Shown: positions 16,851-25,984, numbered from the stretch's first letter. The stretch: DNA of 64,000 nt from Flavobacterium cupreum (GCF_003996965.1 NZ_QWDM01000008.1:62001-126000), one strand, 5' to 3'. The notes: generated from the sequence alone by a model not told the origin. A program made the numbers and translations.

Positions 16851-18004
16851 TATTTAGTGGTTTTGGCAAGCGTATTCATCTCGTCGATTTTCTCGTACAT
16901 CACATCCTTATTCAAATCTCCAATAGGCTCCATTTGGGAAGCATTCTGGTATTTTTTTGAGGCTCTTTTCGGGTCGCCCATTTTTTCATACATCAATCCC
17001 AGTTCATATTCCCCCAACATGGCTTTCGGATAATTTACATTTCCAATTTCGGCCATCTTCCCTAATTCATCATAAGCATTCTTTTTCAGGATAAGGGTTT
17101 CTATGATTTTGAAATCGCTCATTCTTACCGGAATCTGTACGCCAAGGATTTTAGACATCACATTGTATTTGTTCTCGAGGTAATCTGCGTAACCTGTTTC
17201 CAGAACAGCAATTTTATTGTTGTATTCGGAAGAATCTATAGGTCTGTAGACTTCAAATATTTGGTACAAAGCACTTGGAATGGCGTGTAAAACCTCCGTA
17301 TAATGGGTTGTGCCTTTAAATACATCGTATTTATAATTGACTAACGGATTATTGGCAATTTTGATATTGCTGTCTAATTTTTCAATTGGTTCTTTGATTT
17401 TTTTGTTATCTCCGTCCGCTACAGACAGGTAGTAAAATAAAGGCTCTGTTACTTTGGCAAATTTTTCAGGAATTCGTACTTCCATCTTATTGGCAAGTTC
17501 CGGACTAAAAGAAATGTAAGCGTTGAAAAGAGGCTGTTCCTTGTATAAATAGAAATTGATGAAACTTGCGGTGACATCATGCCCGGCGATAATCCTGAAA
17601 GGTGAAGTACGGTATTTCTTTTCGATGTACGGAACCAGTTCGGCGCCGACAAATTCAAAAAAATCCGCTCCTTTTTCAAACGGAAGCCCCGTGTTCTGGT
17701 CAATTGTGCTGTCGTCTTCGCGTTCGTCATTTTTATTCTGATGAATACCAATGATAATCACTTCTGGTAAATCTCCCCAATACGAACCGTAACTTAAAGC
17801 TCCGGAGAAAGGATCAAATAAATAATCGCCGTCTAATAAATATAAAACAGGGTATTTTTTTTCGGGACTGGCTTCGTAAGAGGCAGGAAGTCCGATAGTT
17901 ATTCTTCTTTCTTCTCCGAGTTTCTCGGATTTAATGTTGTCAAATTTTTTCTGTGAAAAAGCAGAAATTGAAATTAAAGTAAGTAGTAAGTAAACTTTTT
18001 TCAT
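16850..18004 (-). CDS. Esterase-fold (PF00756-like) secreted protein with TPR tail, Asp in place of catalytic Ser
   Basis: A 384-residue exported protein: signal peptide to about 17 (SAFSQ), an alpha/beta-hydrolase region of the esterase D type (about 25-255) with VLYLLDGDYLF and VIIIGIHQN, and a C-terminal helical part with TPR-like repeats (about 270-380). The nucleophile elbow, normally G-x-S-x-G, reads AGHDVTAS, so Asp stands where Ser is expected; the codon is GAT and clear. It is either a non-hydrolytic member or one using an Asp nucleophile. It heads a minus-strand operon with radA. Confidence 0.8.
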   Translation of the reverse strand: MKKVYLLLTLISISAFSQKKFDNIKSEKLGEERRITIGLPASYEASPEKKYPVLYLLDGDYLFDPFSGALSYGSYWGDLPEVIIIGIHQNKNDEREDDSTIDQNTGLPFEKGADFFEFVGAELVPYIEKKYRTSPFRIIAGHDVTASFINFYLYKEQPLFNAYISFSPELANKMEVRIPEKFAKVTEPLFYYLSVADGDNKKIKEPIEKLDSNIKIANNPLVNYKYDVFKGTTHYTEVLHAIPSALYQIFEVYRPIDSSEYNNKIAVLETGYADYLENKYNVMSKILGVQIPVRMSDFKIIETLILKKNAYDELGKMAEIGNVNYPKAMLGEYELGLMYEKMGDPKRASKKYQNASQMEPIGDLNKDVMYEKIDEMNTLAKTTK

Positions 18005-18207
18005 GATTTGGGATATTTCAGTGAATTAAAAAGTATTGAAATAGTGTAGCAATATAACACTTTATTTGCTTTTTTATTATTTTGGGTTTTTAAAAATAGC
18101 AATACAGTATTTTGCTTTAAGTTTACTTTGGCTGAGGGCAAAAAAAGTCTTCTTTGGCAAAATAATATTTTGTCAATTGCTGAAGAAATAAGGTGTAAAA
18201 GAAAAAC

Positions 18208-18558
18208 TTAGGTTAGCGAATTATCGTTTTCATTAGGGAAAATGATCCATGGCTTGAAGGTTTTGGCTTCTTCAAATTCCAGGGTTGCATAGGATATAAT
18301 GATAATAATGTCGTCTTTCTGAACTTTTCTTGCTGCAGGACCATTCAGTGTGATTTCACCTGAATTTTTTTCTCCCTTAATCGCATAAGTTTCAAAACGC
18401 TCGCCATTATTAATGTTCACAATAGCTACTTTCTCACCTTCAATAATGTTCGAAGCTTCCAGTAAGGTTTCGTCAATAGTAATACTGCCAATATAATTTA
18501 AATCGGCTCCCGTTACTTTTACACGATGAATTTTTGATTTTATAACTTGAATTTGCAT
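18208..18558 (-). CDS. panD: Aspartate 1-decarboxylase
   Basis: A 116-residue pyruvoyl-dependent decarboxylase giving beta-alanine for pantothenate. The self-cleavage site falls exactly where expected: Gly24-Ser25 in YIGSITID, with Ser25 becoming the pyruvoyl group. Other conserved parts are the N-terminal KSKIHRV with the substrate-binding Lys9, and LNGPAAR near 72-78. It starts 14 bases after the panC stop, forming a two-gene unit for the last steps before pantothenate. Confidence 0.96.
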   Translation of the reverse strand: MQIQVIKSKIHRVKVTGADLNYIGSITIDETLLEASNIIEGEKVAIVNINNGERFETYAIKGEKNSGEITLNGPAARKVQKDDIIIIISYATLEFEEAKTFKPWIIFPNENDNSLT

Positions 18559-18572
18559 GATGCAAAGGTAAA

Positions 18573-19421
18573 TTAATTTAATGAAATGGTATCAATCAGT
18601 CTTATAGAATTAACAAATACTGCTATAAATGCACGGTACTTTTTGTCTTTACTTTTATTATCTATAGGTAATAATGTGGATTCATCAGCAATGACAAAAT
18701 ACTCCAATTCGAATCTTTCGTTGTTTTTGAAAGAATTTTCTACAAATTCTATGGTTTCCTGCGGCGTATGGGTATGGAATATTTCTTTTGCTTCCGTCAA
18801 AGTCTTGTAAATGATTGCAGCTTCTTTTCTCTCATCAGCAGTCAGGCGTTCATTTCTGGAGCTCATGGCCAGCTGGTTTTCTTCTCTGAAAATAGGACAA
18901 CCTACAACATTTACAGGCATATGGTTTTTTTCGACCATCTTTTTAACAATCTGTAATTGCTGGAAATCTTTTTCTCCAAAGTAGGCATTTGTTGGGGTTA
19001 CGATTTCGAATAATCGCTTAACAATGGTTCCGACGCCATTAAAATGGCCGGGTCTGAATTTTCCTTCCATTTGATTTTCCAGTCCGTCAAAATCAAAATC
19101 CTGGGAAACAGTATTTCCTTCGTAAATATCTTCTACAGAAGGTGCATATAAAATCATTTTATCGCTCAGCACACGCATTTTCTTTATGTCCTCTTCAATA
19201 GTTCTGGGATATTTTGCCAGATCCTCAGGATTGTTGAACTGAGTAGGATTTACGAAAATACTAACTACAGTATCATCGTTTTCTTTAAGGGATCGTTGCA
19301 TTAAAGCCAGATGTCCCTGGTGTAAAGCGCCCATTGTTGGTACAAACCCGATGGTCGAATTTGTGGTTTTGATAGTTTTCAAATAGGCTATCAAAGCTAC
19401 TTTACCGTAGAAAATATGCAT
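18573..19421 (-). CDS. panC: Pantoate--beta-alanine ligase (pantothenate synthetase)
   Basis: A 282-residue class I nucleotidyltransferase-fold ligase joining pantoate and beta-alanine with ATP. Motifs: MGALHQGHLAL (HIGH-like) near residue 30, FVNPTQFN, FGEKDFQQL and the KMSKS-like MSSRNERL. The start at 19421 (MHIFYG) is preferred over an in-frame ATG at 19451, because a -7 element TATGTTTG overlaps that upstream ATG (19445-19452, minus strand) and E. coli PanC has a similar length. It is co-transcribed with panD. Confidence 0.95.
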   Translation of the reverse strand: MHIFYGKVALIAYLKTIKTTNSTIGFVPTMGALHQGHLALMQRSLKENDDTVVSIFVNPTQFNNPEDLAKYPRTIEEDIKKMRVLSDKMILYAPSVEDIYEGNTVSQDFDFDGLENQMEGKFRPGHFNGVGTIVKRLFEIVTPTNAYFGEKDFQQLQIVKKMVEKNHMPVNVVGCPIFREENQLAMSSRNERLTADERKEAAIIYKTLTEAKEIFHTHTPQETIEFVENSFKNNERFELEYFVIADESTLLPIDNKSKDKKYRAFIAVFVNSIRLIDTISLN

Positions 19422-19444
19422 GGCGGTATTATTAAAATTTAGTG

Positions 19445-19452
19445 CAAACATA
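19445..19452 (-). promoter_or_regulatory. Candidate -7 element (TATGTTTG) of panCD
   Basis: The minus-strand match to TAnnTTTG lies 23 bases before the chosen panC start. It overlaps the alternative upstream ATG, which argues against that start. Confidence 0.45.
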
Positions 19453-19483
19453 ATATATTAGTTAATAACTGCATAAAATTTTG

Positions 19484-19491
19484 TAATTTTG
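19484..19491 (+). promoter_or_regulatory. Candidate -7 element (TAATTTTG) of the glgA-like/DUF4270/glmS operon
   Basis: TAATTTTG fits TAnnTTTG, 38 bases before the ATG at 19530. The -33 TTG is not clear. Confidence 0.45.
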
Positions 19492-19529
19492 CAACGTTTT
19501 TATTACCAAAAATTAAGTAAAATACTATT

Positions 19530-20336
19530 ATGAAAGATAAGAGGATATTATATGTATCATCTGAAGTCGTGCCTTATTTGGCTGAAAATGAGGTTTCCTT
19601 AATGTCTTATGACGTTCCGAAAATGATTAATGATCAGGGAGGACAGATAAGAATTTTCATGCCAAGATACGGGAATATCAACGAAAGAAGACATCAGCTA
19701 CACGAAGTAATTAGACTTTCAGGAATGAATTTGGTAGTGAATGATTTAGATATGCCATTGATTATTAAGGTAGCTTCAATTCCGAAAGAAAGAATTCAGG
19801 TGTATTTTATTGATAATGATGAGTATTTTAAACGTAAAGCAACTTTTGCCGACGAAGAAGGAGTTTTATATCCGGACAATGACGAAAGAGCTATCTTTTT
19901 TGCTAAAGGAGTTGTAGAAACAGTAAAAAAACTCAATTGGGTTCCTGATATTATTCACGTTCACGGTTGGTTAGCAGCGATGCTTCCGATTTACATGAAA
20001 CATTATTACAAAAATGAAGCTTTGTTTTCTGAAACAAAAATCGTGACCTCTGTTTATGGTCAGTCTTTTGATGAAAACCTGGATTTAGAAATGATTAATA
20101 AGGTGAAGTTTGATGGTGTTCCGCATGAAGCTGTAGCAGATTTGGAAGTGCCAAATTACGAAAACGTCCTAAAGGCTAGCATATTGCATTCTGATGCTGT
20201 AATTATCGCATCACCAAATGTATCTTCAAGTTTAACAAAATTTATAGAATCTTCAGGAAAACCTTTTTTACCTTTCGCCACGAAAGATGCATTCGCAGAA
20301 GCGTATACAAATTTCTACAAAAGTATGGGTCTTTAA
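19530..20336 (+). CDS. Short glycogen/starch synthase-like protein (GT5 N-domain only)
   Basis: A 268-residue protein matching the N-terminal Rossmann domain of GT5 glycogen synthases: ILYVSSEVVPY at the start, VRIFMPRYG-like text, PDIIHVHGWLAAMLP in the middle and IIASPNVS near the end. Two key things are missing: the KxGGL ADP-glucose motif after VVPYL is replaced by AENEVSL, and the whole C-terminal nucleotide-sugar domain is absent (a full synthase is about 480 residues). It is therefore probably not a working glycogen synthase by itself; a regulatory role or another substrate is possible. It leads an apparent operon with the DUF4270 lipoprotein (21-base gap) and glmS. Confidence 0.8.
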   Translation: MKDKRILYVSSEVVPYLAENEVSLMSYDVPKMINDQGGQIRIFMPRYGNINERRHQLHEVIRLSGMNLVVNDLDMPLIIKVASIPKERIQVYFIDNDEYFKRKATFADEEGVLYPDNDERAIFFAKGVVETVKKLNWVPDIIHVHGWLAAMLPIYMKHYYKNEALFSETKIVTSVYGQSFDENLDLEMINKVKFDGVPHEAVADLEVPNYENVLKASILHSDAVIIASPNVSSSLTKFIESSGKPFLPFATKDAFAEAYTNFYKSMGL

Positions 20337-20357
20337 ATTTTAACATTATTATAAAAC

Positions 20358-21959
20358 ATGTATAATACTTCTTTTTTTAAGAAAATTCTATTAATAGCAA
20401 CAGTTGTTCTTTTATATTCTTGTGACAAAGATTTTAACGCCATAGGTGATAATTTGATTGGTGATGACCATTTCGGATTAGAACCGGAAAAATATGATGT
20501 TGTGGCTTATGATCAGGAAATTTCGCCAGTTCAGTCAAACGGACTCGTAAATAATGCCCTGGGTATTTATGATGATAAGGTTTTTGGAGCCAGAACGGCA
20601 AGTTTTGCAACTCAGGTTTCACTTGCAAGTTATGCGCCTTCTATCGGTGCGGACCCACAGGTGGTAAGTGTTGTGCTTAGTATTCCATATTTTAGTCATG
20701 GAGTAAGTACAGATGCAACAACCGGAGTTAATACTTATGTATTAGATTCTATTTACGGGAAACCGGAAGATAAGCTTATTAAACTGAGTGTTTTTGAATC
20801 AGGAGTTCAGATGCGATCTTCTTATTTTGATAATGGAAATCAGTTTCCACAGTTGTACTATACGAATCAAAATGCCGATTTCGATAAATTTAAAATAGAA
20901 ACCCCGGCGCCGGGTGATGCTATTAAACGTTTGAATAATAGTAGCGTTGTGGCAGAAAATGATGCCTTTTATTTTAACCCTGCTGAGTTTAATGATGAAA
21001 CAACAGATCCGAAAACAGGTGTTAAAACTACAACTAAAGTAGCTCCGGAAATGCGTTTAAATCTGGATAAAACATTTTTTAAGAACAAGATCCTGAGTGC
21101 CCCGGCTTCAGTGCTTTCTTCAAGTGATGTTTTTCAGGAATACTTTAAAGGCTTGTATTTTAAGGTTGAGAAGTCAGGTACCAGTGCAGGTAATATAGCT
21201 TTACTGGATTTTTCTAAAGGAAAGATTACTATAAAATATACTGCTAAAACAGATATTACAACTGATGCAGAGACAGTAAGAGAAGACAGGACTATAGTGA
21301 TTAACCTTGCGGGCGCTACAGCCAGTTTGCTTGATGATGTTAAAACTCCTGCTTATCAGGCTGCAATTGCAGATCAGAATTTAACTGAAGGAGATGAATC
21401 CCTTTATCTAAAAGGTGGTCAGGGATCACTTGCTGTTATTGAGCTTAATGCTTTTGGTTCGAAGCTTACAGAAATCAGAAATAATAAATGGCTTGTTAAT
21501 GAGGCTAATTTAGTTTTTCATATTGATACCGATAAAATGGCAGGCGTTTACGAATCTAAAAGAGTTTATCTATATGATTTAACCAATAACACGCCTATCT
21601 TAGATTATTTGACAGACGGAACGGGTAGTGGATCACCGCTTGGGAAAGTGGTTTATAGTGGAATAATCAATATTGACCCTACGAGTAAAAGAGGTACAAC
21701 TTATAAAATCAGACTAACGGATCATATTCGAAATATTATAAAAAGCACTACAGCAGTTAATGTTAAATTGGGGTTAGTTGTTTCAGGAGATATAAACACA
21801 GTAGCTTCAAATAAATTAAAATTAAAAAACAGTGTTATTACAGATGCGCCAAGAGCATCAGTTTTAAGTCCGTTAGGAACTATATTGTTTGGAGGAAAAG
21901 CTACAGTTCCGGACAATAAAAGGCTGAAGCTTGAAGTTTACTACACGAAACCAAATTAA
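20358..21959 (+). CDS. DUF4270 lipoprotein
   Basis: A 533-residue lipoprotein with lipobox LLYSC at about Cys22, followed by DKDFNAIGDNLIGDD, the typical start of Bacteroidota DUF4270 proteins. The rest is beta-rich without catalytic motifs. It is probably anchored in the outer membrane; the acidic residue after Cys may mark surface export. The function is not established. It sits between the glycogen-synthase-like gene and glmS (9 bases from glmS), so it is co-expressed with amino-sugar synthesis. Confidence 0.85.
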   Translation: MYNTSFFKKILLIATVVLLYSCDKDFNAIGDNLIGDDHFGLEPEKYDVVAYDQEISPVQSNGLVNNALGIYDDKVFGARTASFATQVSLASYAPSIGADPQVVSVVLSIPYFSHGVSTDATTGVNTYVLDSIYGKPEDKLIKLSVFESGVQMRSSYFDNGNQFPQLYYTNQNADFDKFKIETPAPGDAIKRLNNSSVVAENDAFYFNPAEFNDETTDPKTGVKTTTKVAPEMRLNLDKTFFKNKILSAPASVLSSSDVFQEYFKGLYFKVEKSGTSAGNIALLDFSKGKITIKYTAKTDITTDAETVREDRTIVINLAGATASLLDDVKTPAYQAAIADQNLTEGDESLYLKGGQGSLAVIELNAFGSKLTEIRNNKWLVNEANLVFHIDTDKMAGVYESKRVYLYDLTNNTPILDYLTDGTGSGSPLGKVVYSGIINIDPTSKRGTTYKIRLTDHIRNIIKSTTAVNVKLGLVVSGDINTVASNKLKLKNSVITDAPRASVLSPLGTILFGGKATVPDNKRLKLEVYYTKPN

Positions 21960-21968
21960 TAAATATAT

Positions 21969-23819
21969 ATGTGTGGAATTGTTGGATATATCGGTCACAG
22001 AGAGGCCTATCCCATTATTATAAAGGGATTAAAGCGTCTTGAATACAGAGGATATGATAGTGCGGGTGTCATGTTATATGATACGGAAACAGGTATAAAA
22101 CTTTGTAAGACAAAAGGAAAAGTTTCAGATCTTGAAGCTAAGGCAGAGAGTGATTTAACTATAAACGGATCTATAGGGATTGGTCATACACGTTGGGCAA
22201 CTCACGGGGTTCCAAATGATGTGAATTCTCATCCTCACCTTTCGAATTCGGGTGAACTGGTAATTATTCATAATGGAATTATTGAAAATTACGCACCGCT
22301 TAAGGAAGAGCTGATTAAAAGAGGATATACTTTTAAATCTGATACAGATACAGAAGTATTGGTAAATCTAATCGAAGAAGTTCAGAAGAAAGAAGGAATA
22401 AAACTTGGTAAAGCAGTTCAGATTGCTTTAAATCAGGTTGTAGGGGCATACGCAATTGCGGTATTCGATAAGAAAAACCCAAATGAAATTGTTGCTGCAA
22501 GATTAGGCAGCCCGTTGGCTATTGGTGTTGGAGAAGGAGAATTTTTTATTGCTTCAGATGCTTCGCCTTTTATTGAATATACTTCAAATGCGATTTACCT
22601 GGAAGATGGTGAAATGGCCAATATTAGATTACACAAGCCTCTTAAGGTTAGAAAAATAAAAGACGATTCTTTGGTTGATCCTTATATTCAGGAACTTCAA
22701 ATGAATTTGGAGCAGATTGAAAAAGGGGGTTACGACCATTTCATGCTTAAGGAAATATATGAACAGCCAAGTGTAATTAAGGATACTTACAGAGGAAGAC
22801 TTAATGCCAATAAAGGAATTGTTCAAATGGCTGGCGTTGAGGATAATATTGAAAAATTCTTAAACGCTAAACGAATTCTGATTGTTGCCTGTGGTACATC
22901 ATGGCATGCAGGTTTGGTAGCTGAGTACATTTTTGAAGAGTTTACACGTATTCCTGTAGAAGTAGAATATGCTTCTGAATTCAGATACCGTAATCCAATC
23001 ATCAATAAAGATGATGTAGTTATTGCTATTTCTCAATCCGGGGAAACAGCCGATACTATGGCAGCTATTAAACTGGCAAAGGAAAACGGAGCTTTTGTAT
23101 TTGGAGTTTGTAATGTCGTGGGTTCTTCTATTTCAAGAGAGAGCCATGCAGGTGCTTATACACATGCAGGTCCCGAAATTGGAGTGGCTTCAACAAAAGC
23201 ATTTACAACACAGATTACAGTTTTAACGATGATCGCCTTGCGATTAGGAAAAGCTAAAGGAACACTATCAAATACAGATTATCACACTTACCTTCAGGAA
23301 TTAGAAATAATCCCTGAGAAAGTAGCTGAGGCACTGGAAACAAACGACAGGGCAAAAGAAATTGCTGCAGCTTTTAAAGATGCACCAAACTGTTTGTATC
23401 TGGGACGTGGTTATAATTTCCCGGTGGCTCTTGAAGGCGCACTAAAACTTAAAGAGATCTCTTATATTCATGCTGAAGGCTATCCTGCAGCTGAAATGAA
23501 ACACGGTCCGATTGCGCTTATTGATGAACATATGCCGGTTATTGTAATTGCCCCTAAACAAGGCCATTATGATAAAATTGTAAGTAATATTCAGGAGATA
23601 AAATCAAGAAGCGGTAAAATTATCGCTGTGGTGACGAAAGGTGATACTCAGGTTAGAGAATTAGCGGATTATGTAATTGAGATCCCTGAGACCTCAGATG
23701 CATTGTCCCCATTAATTACAACTATACCGTTACAATTGCTTTCTTATCACATAGCTGTAATGAGAGGCTGTAATGTAGATCAGCCGCGTAATTTGGCAAA
23801 ATCGGTTACTGTAGAATAA
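21969..23819 (+). CDS. glmS: Glutamine--fructose-6-phosphate aminotransferase (isomerizing)
   Basis: A 616-residue enzyme making glucosamine-6-phosphate from fructose-6-phosphate and glutamine, the entry to peptidoglycan and LPS amino sugars. The N-terminal glutaminase domain starts with the nucleophile Cys2 (MCGIVGYIG) and has RGYDSAG, GHTRWATHG and HNGIIENY. Two SIS domains follow (about 290-430 and 460-600) with ACGTSWHA, SQSGETADT and the lid LGRGYNFPVALEGALKLKE split over conserved positions. The C-terminal DQPRNLAKSVTVE is canonical. It is the last gene of the operon; a terminator follows at 23843-23872. No glmS ribozyme was seen upstream. Confidence 0.98.
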   Translation: MCGIVGYIGHREAYPIIIKGLKRLEYRGYDSAGVMLYDTETGIKLCKTKGKVSDLEAKAESDLTINGSIGIGHTRWATHGVPNDVNSHPHLSNSGELVIIHNGIIENYAPLKEELIKRGYTFKSDTDTEVLVNLIEEVQKKEGIKLGKAVQIALNQVVGAYAIAVFDKKNPNEIVAARLGSPLAIGVGEGEFFIASDASPFIEYTSNAIYLEDGEMANIRLHKPLKVRKIKDDSLVDPYIQELQMNLEQIEKGGYDHFMLKEIYEQPSVIKDTYRGRLNANKGIVQMAGVEDNIEKFLNAKRILIVACGTSWHAGLVAEYIFEEFTRIPVEVEYASEFRYRNPIINKDDVVIAISQSGETADTMAAIKLAKENGAFVFGVCNVVGSSISRESHAGAYTHAGPEIGVASTKAFTTQITVLTMIALRLGKAKGTLSNTDYHTYLQELEIIPEKVAEALETNDRAKEIAAAFKDAPNCLYLGRGYNFPVALEGALKLKEISYIHAEGYPAAEMKHGPIALIDEHMPVIVIAPKQGHYDKIVSNIQEIKSRSGKIIAVVTKGDTQVRELADYVIEIPETSDALSPLITTIPLQLLSYHIAVMRGCNVDQPRNLAKSVTVE

Positions 23820-23842
23820 AGTATTTAAAATATAATAGTTTT

Positions 23843-23872
23843 AAAAAAGCGGGATTTAGGTCTCGCTTTTTT
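23843..23872 (+). terminator. Terminator of glmS (AAAGCGGGA hairpin, copy 1)
   Basis: The stem AAAGCGGGA/TCTCGCTTT (8 of 9 paired) is followed by T6. Near-identical hairpins follow the next two genes. Confidence 0.8.
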
Positions 23873-23921
23873 ATGGCTTTAATTTTTTTTCAAAAGATCT
23901 ACATATTTAAAATCGTATCAG

Positions 23922-23929
23922 TATATTTG
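23922..23929 (+). promoter_or_regulatory. Candidate -7 element (TATATTTG)
   Basis: It is an exact TAnnTTTG match, but about 310 bases upstream of the next start (24243), so either the leader is long or the match is by chance. Confidence 0.3.
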
Positions 23930-24242
23930 TAGGAAATATATTTAAAATAGTATGATTGATAGCTATTTGTTTTGAGAGGAATTAACAAAGAAAAAACCTG
24001 AATTTAAAAAGAAATTCTTGACTTCTCAGGTGAATTTTCTAAGTTGCAAAATCAATTATCTAAAATATAAAAACTTAAGAATTGTGTTTAAGAATTTGTA
24101 ATCAACAGAAATACGTTTTACAGTATATTAATTGATTTTTGACTGTTTCTGAAAATGTTAATGAAGCAGGCGAATTATAAAAGAGATTGGAATTAAATTA
24201 GTAGTATTAATAAGTAAATTAATTTTTTTAAAATAATATAAA

Positions 24243-25211
24243 ATGAATAAAATATTTGTTCTGTTGGGTGTTTTGTGTTTCCAGTATGGTTTTGCGCAAG
24301 GAATTATTACTTCCACGGATAATAGTGTAAATGCGGTATTAAGTTCTTCTGTTGGAATTCCTAAAACAGATTCAAGTACAGGAACATGGACAAGTACAAA
24401 TGCATATTGGGCCTCACCGCTTATTTACAGAACAAGAAGATTTCCGGATAATGGAACTGGAGCTTTTCCTTTTAATGAATACGGAGAATTGATGATTCAG
24501 GGAACATCTCACGGAAGTGCTTTCAACAAAGGAATTACATTTTTAACCTGGGACGGCTCTGCTACTCCTGCTCAATTTAGAATGAGAATTGCTCCTAATG
24601 GTTATATTGGAATTGGAACAACGACTCCTTTGGCAAAACTAGAAGTAAGTAATGGGAATGTACTTATTAGGAATTTGGCTAACAATGATAATGAATCTGC
24701 TGTAATGATCGCACAGTCGATAAATTATTCTAATCGCGATACCTTTGGAACTTCAATACGGACAATAACACAAAGTGCAGGAAATAATGTTTATGCAATG
24801 CAATTGTTTACTCAGGAATCATATTTAACAGGTCAAACTGAGAAAGTAAGAATTCAGGGAAATGGGAATGTTGGTATTGGTGTAGCAAATCCACTTAATA
24901 AACTAGATGTAAATGGTACAATTCATTCTAAAGAAGTAAAAGTTGATATGGAAGGATGGTCTGATTTTGTTTTTAAAAAACAATACCCTTTACCAACCTT
25001 AGAAGAAGTTGAAAGGCATATTGAAGCAAAAGGTCATTTAGAGAATATTCCAAATGAAGAAGAGGTTTTAAAAGATGGAATTAATTTAGGTGAAATGAAT
25101 GCTAAGTTGTTGCAGAAAATTGAAGAGATGACATTGTATTTGATTAATCAGAATAAGCAAATTATTGATTTGAAGAGTCGATTAGAAAAATTAGAGGTAG
25201 GCTCTAAATGA
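24243..25211 (+). CDS. Secreted tail-fibre-like surface protein with C-terminal coiled coil
   Basis: A 322-residue exported protein (signal peptide to about 18, GFAQ). The middle contains two NGYIGIGTTTPLAKLEVSNG-like segments (GNVGIGVANPLNKLDVNGTI is the second), a pattern found in trimeric tail-spike or fibre proteins of Bacteroidota. A conserved block beginning SDFVFKKQYPLPTLEEVE and a coiled coil (about 275-318, ending RLEKLEVG) close the protein; this resembles the trimer-forming end of such fibres, with no evident peptidase site. Role: probably a trimeric surface or secreted structural protein. A terminator follows at 25236-25265. Confidence 0.65.
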   Translation: MNKIFVLLGVLCFQYGFAQGIITSTDNSVNAVLSSSVGIPKTDSSTGTWTSTNAYWASPLIYRTRRFPDNGTGAFPFNEYGELMIQGTSHGSAFNKGITFLTWDGSATPAQFRMRIAPNGYIGIGTTTPLAKLEVSNGNVLIRNLANNDNESAVMIAQSINYSNRDTFGTSIRTITQSAGNNVYAMQLFTQESYLTGQTEKVRIQGNGNVGIGVANPLNKLDVNGTIHSKEVKVDMEGWSDFVFKKQYPLPTLEEVERHIEAKGHLENIPNEEEVLKDGINLGEMNAKLLQKIEEMTLYLINQNKQIIDLKSRLEKLEVGSK

Positions 25212-25235
25212 TTTAATGAAAAGAAGTAATGCTTT

Positions 25236-25265
25236 AAAAGCGGGATCTAGGTCTCGCTTTTTTTT
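25236..25265 (+). terminator. Terminator (AAAGCGGGA hairpin, copy 2)
   Basis: Same stem as at 23843, with one loop base changed (GATCTAGG), followed by a long T run. Confidence 0.8.
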
Positions 25266-25346
25266 ATGCTCGTATTTTTTTAGCATTTTTCTTGCAAAGA
25301 TTAAGTTAATGAGTATTTTCGCTGCTAAACAATAAATTGTAAAAAG

Positions 25347-25856
25347 ATGAAAGGAATGATTACGGCATTATTTTTAGTAATGACTATAGCTGGTTTTTCG
25401 CAGCAATTAACCTATAGAAGTGGTGGAAATGTTTATGAGGGAGATAACAAATTATCATCTGATCAGGTACGATCGGTTTTGGCTAATAACAGCGAAGCAT
25501 TATCTCTTTATAATGCCGGGCGAAACAAAAAAACATGGGGTAATGTCCTTTTTTATGGGGGAACCAGCCTGATGGTGGCCAATTTAGTAGTTGGTCTAAC
25601 AAAAGACGATACTTCAGTATCATATCCTGGTAACGGATACAATCCCTCCATTACTTCTGAGAGAACCAGTTTTACCGCTGCAATTATTGGCGGTGCCATG
25701 ATCATTGCCTCGATTCCCATCAAAATTGGATATCCAAAGAAGATTAAAGCTGCTATTGCAAAATATAATGATGGCCTGGCAGAAAATTATAAGCCAGCTG
25801 TAAAAACAACATTAGTCGCAAGTGGCAATCAAATTGGTTTTAAAATTGAATTTTAA
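25347..25856 (+). CDS. Hypothetical exported membrane-associated protein
   Basis: I do not recognise this 169-residue protein. It starts with a signal peptide ending near GFSQQ, followed by a segment (NNSEALSLYNAGRNKKTWG) that leads into two hydrophobic stretches at about 70-86 (NVLFYGGTSLMVANLVVG) and 112-130 (AAIIGGAMIIASIPI), with a polar loop between. The C-terminus is beta-like (TTLVASGNQIGFKIEF). Small two-helix proteins of this style are common in Flavobacterium next to envelope genes. It is monocistronic, with its own terminator at 25953. Confidence 0.7.
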   Translation: MKGMITALFLVMTIAGFSQQLTYRSGGNVYEGDNKLSSDQVRSVLANNSEALSLYNAGRNKKTWGNVLFYGGTSLMVANLVVGLTKDDTSVSYPGNGYNPSITSERTSFTAAIIGGAMIIASIPIKIGYPKKIKAAIAKYNDGLAENYKPAVKTTLVASGNQIGFKIEF

Positions 25857-25952
25857 GTAATTTGCTAATTACTAATGAATTGTCTGAAAATATACAATTT
25901 GTCATCAATAGGATTGCATTTCAGTAAGAAGAGCGGAACGACAACTTATGTT

Positions 25953-25984
25953 AAAAAAGCGAGATTTTTGTCTCGCTTTTTTTT
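25953..25984 (+). terminator. Terminator (AAAGCGAGA hairpin, copy 3)
   Basis: Perfect 9-bp stem AAAGCGAGA/TCTCGCTTT with T run. It is the third copy of the hairpin in 2.1 kb. Confidence 0.8.

Larger units (their letters stand above)
23820..24242. other. Intergenic region between glmS and the tail-fibre-like gene
   Basis: It holds the glmS terminator (23843-23872) and a TATATTTG -7-like element (23922-23929), then about 310 AT-rich bases before the next ATG. A seven-codon ATG frame at 23951 is too short to claim. Nothing else was recognised. Confidence 0.6.

Noticed and set aside
21900..21968. glmS ribozyme or other riboswitch before glmS
   Set aside because: Only nine bases separate glmS from the upstream gene, so there is no room for a structured leader.
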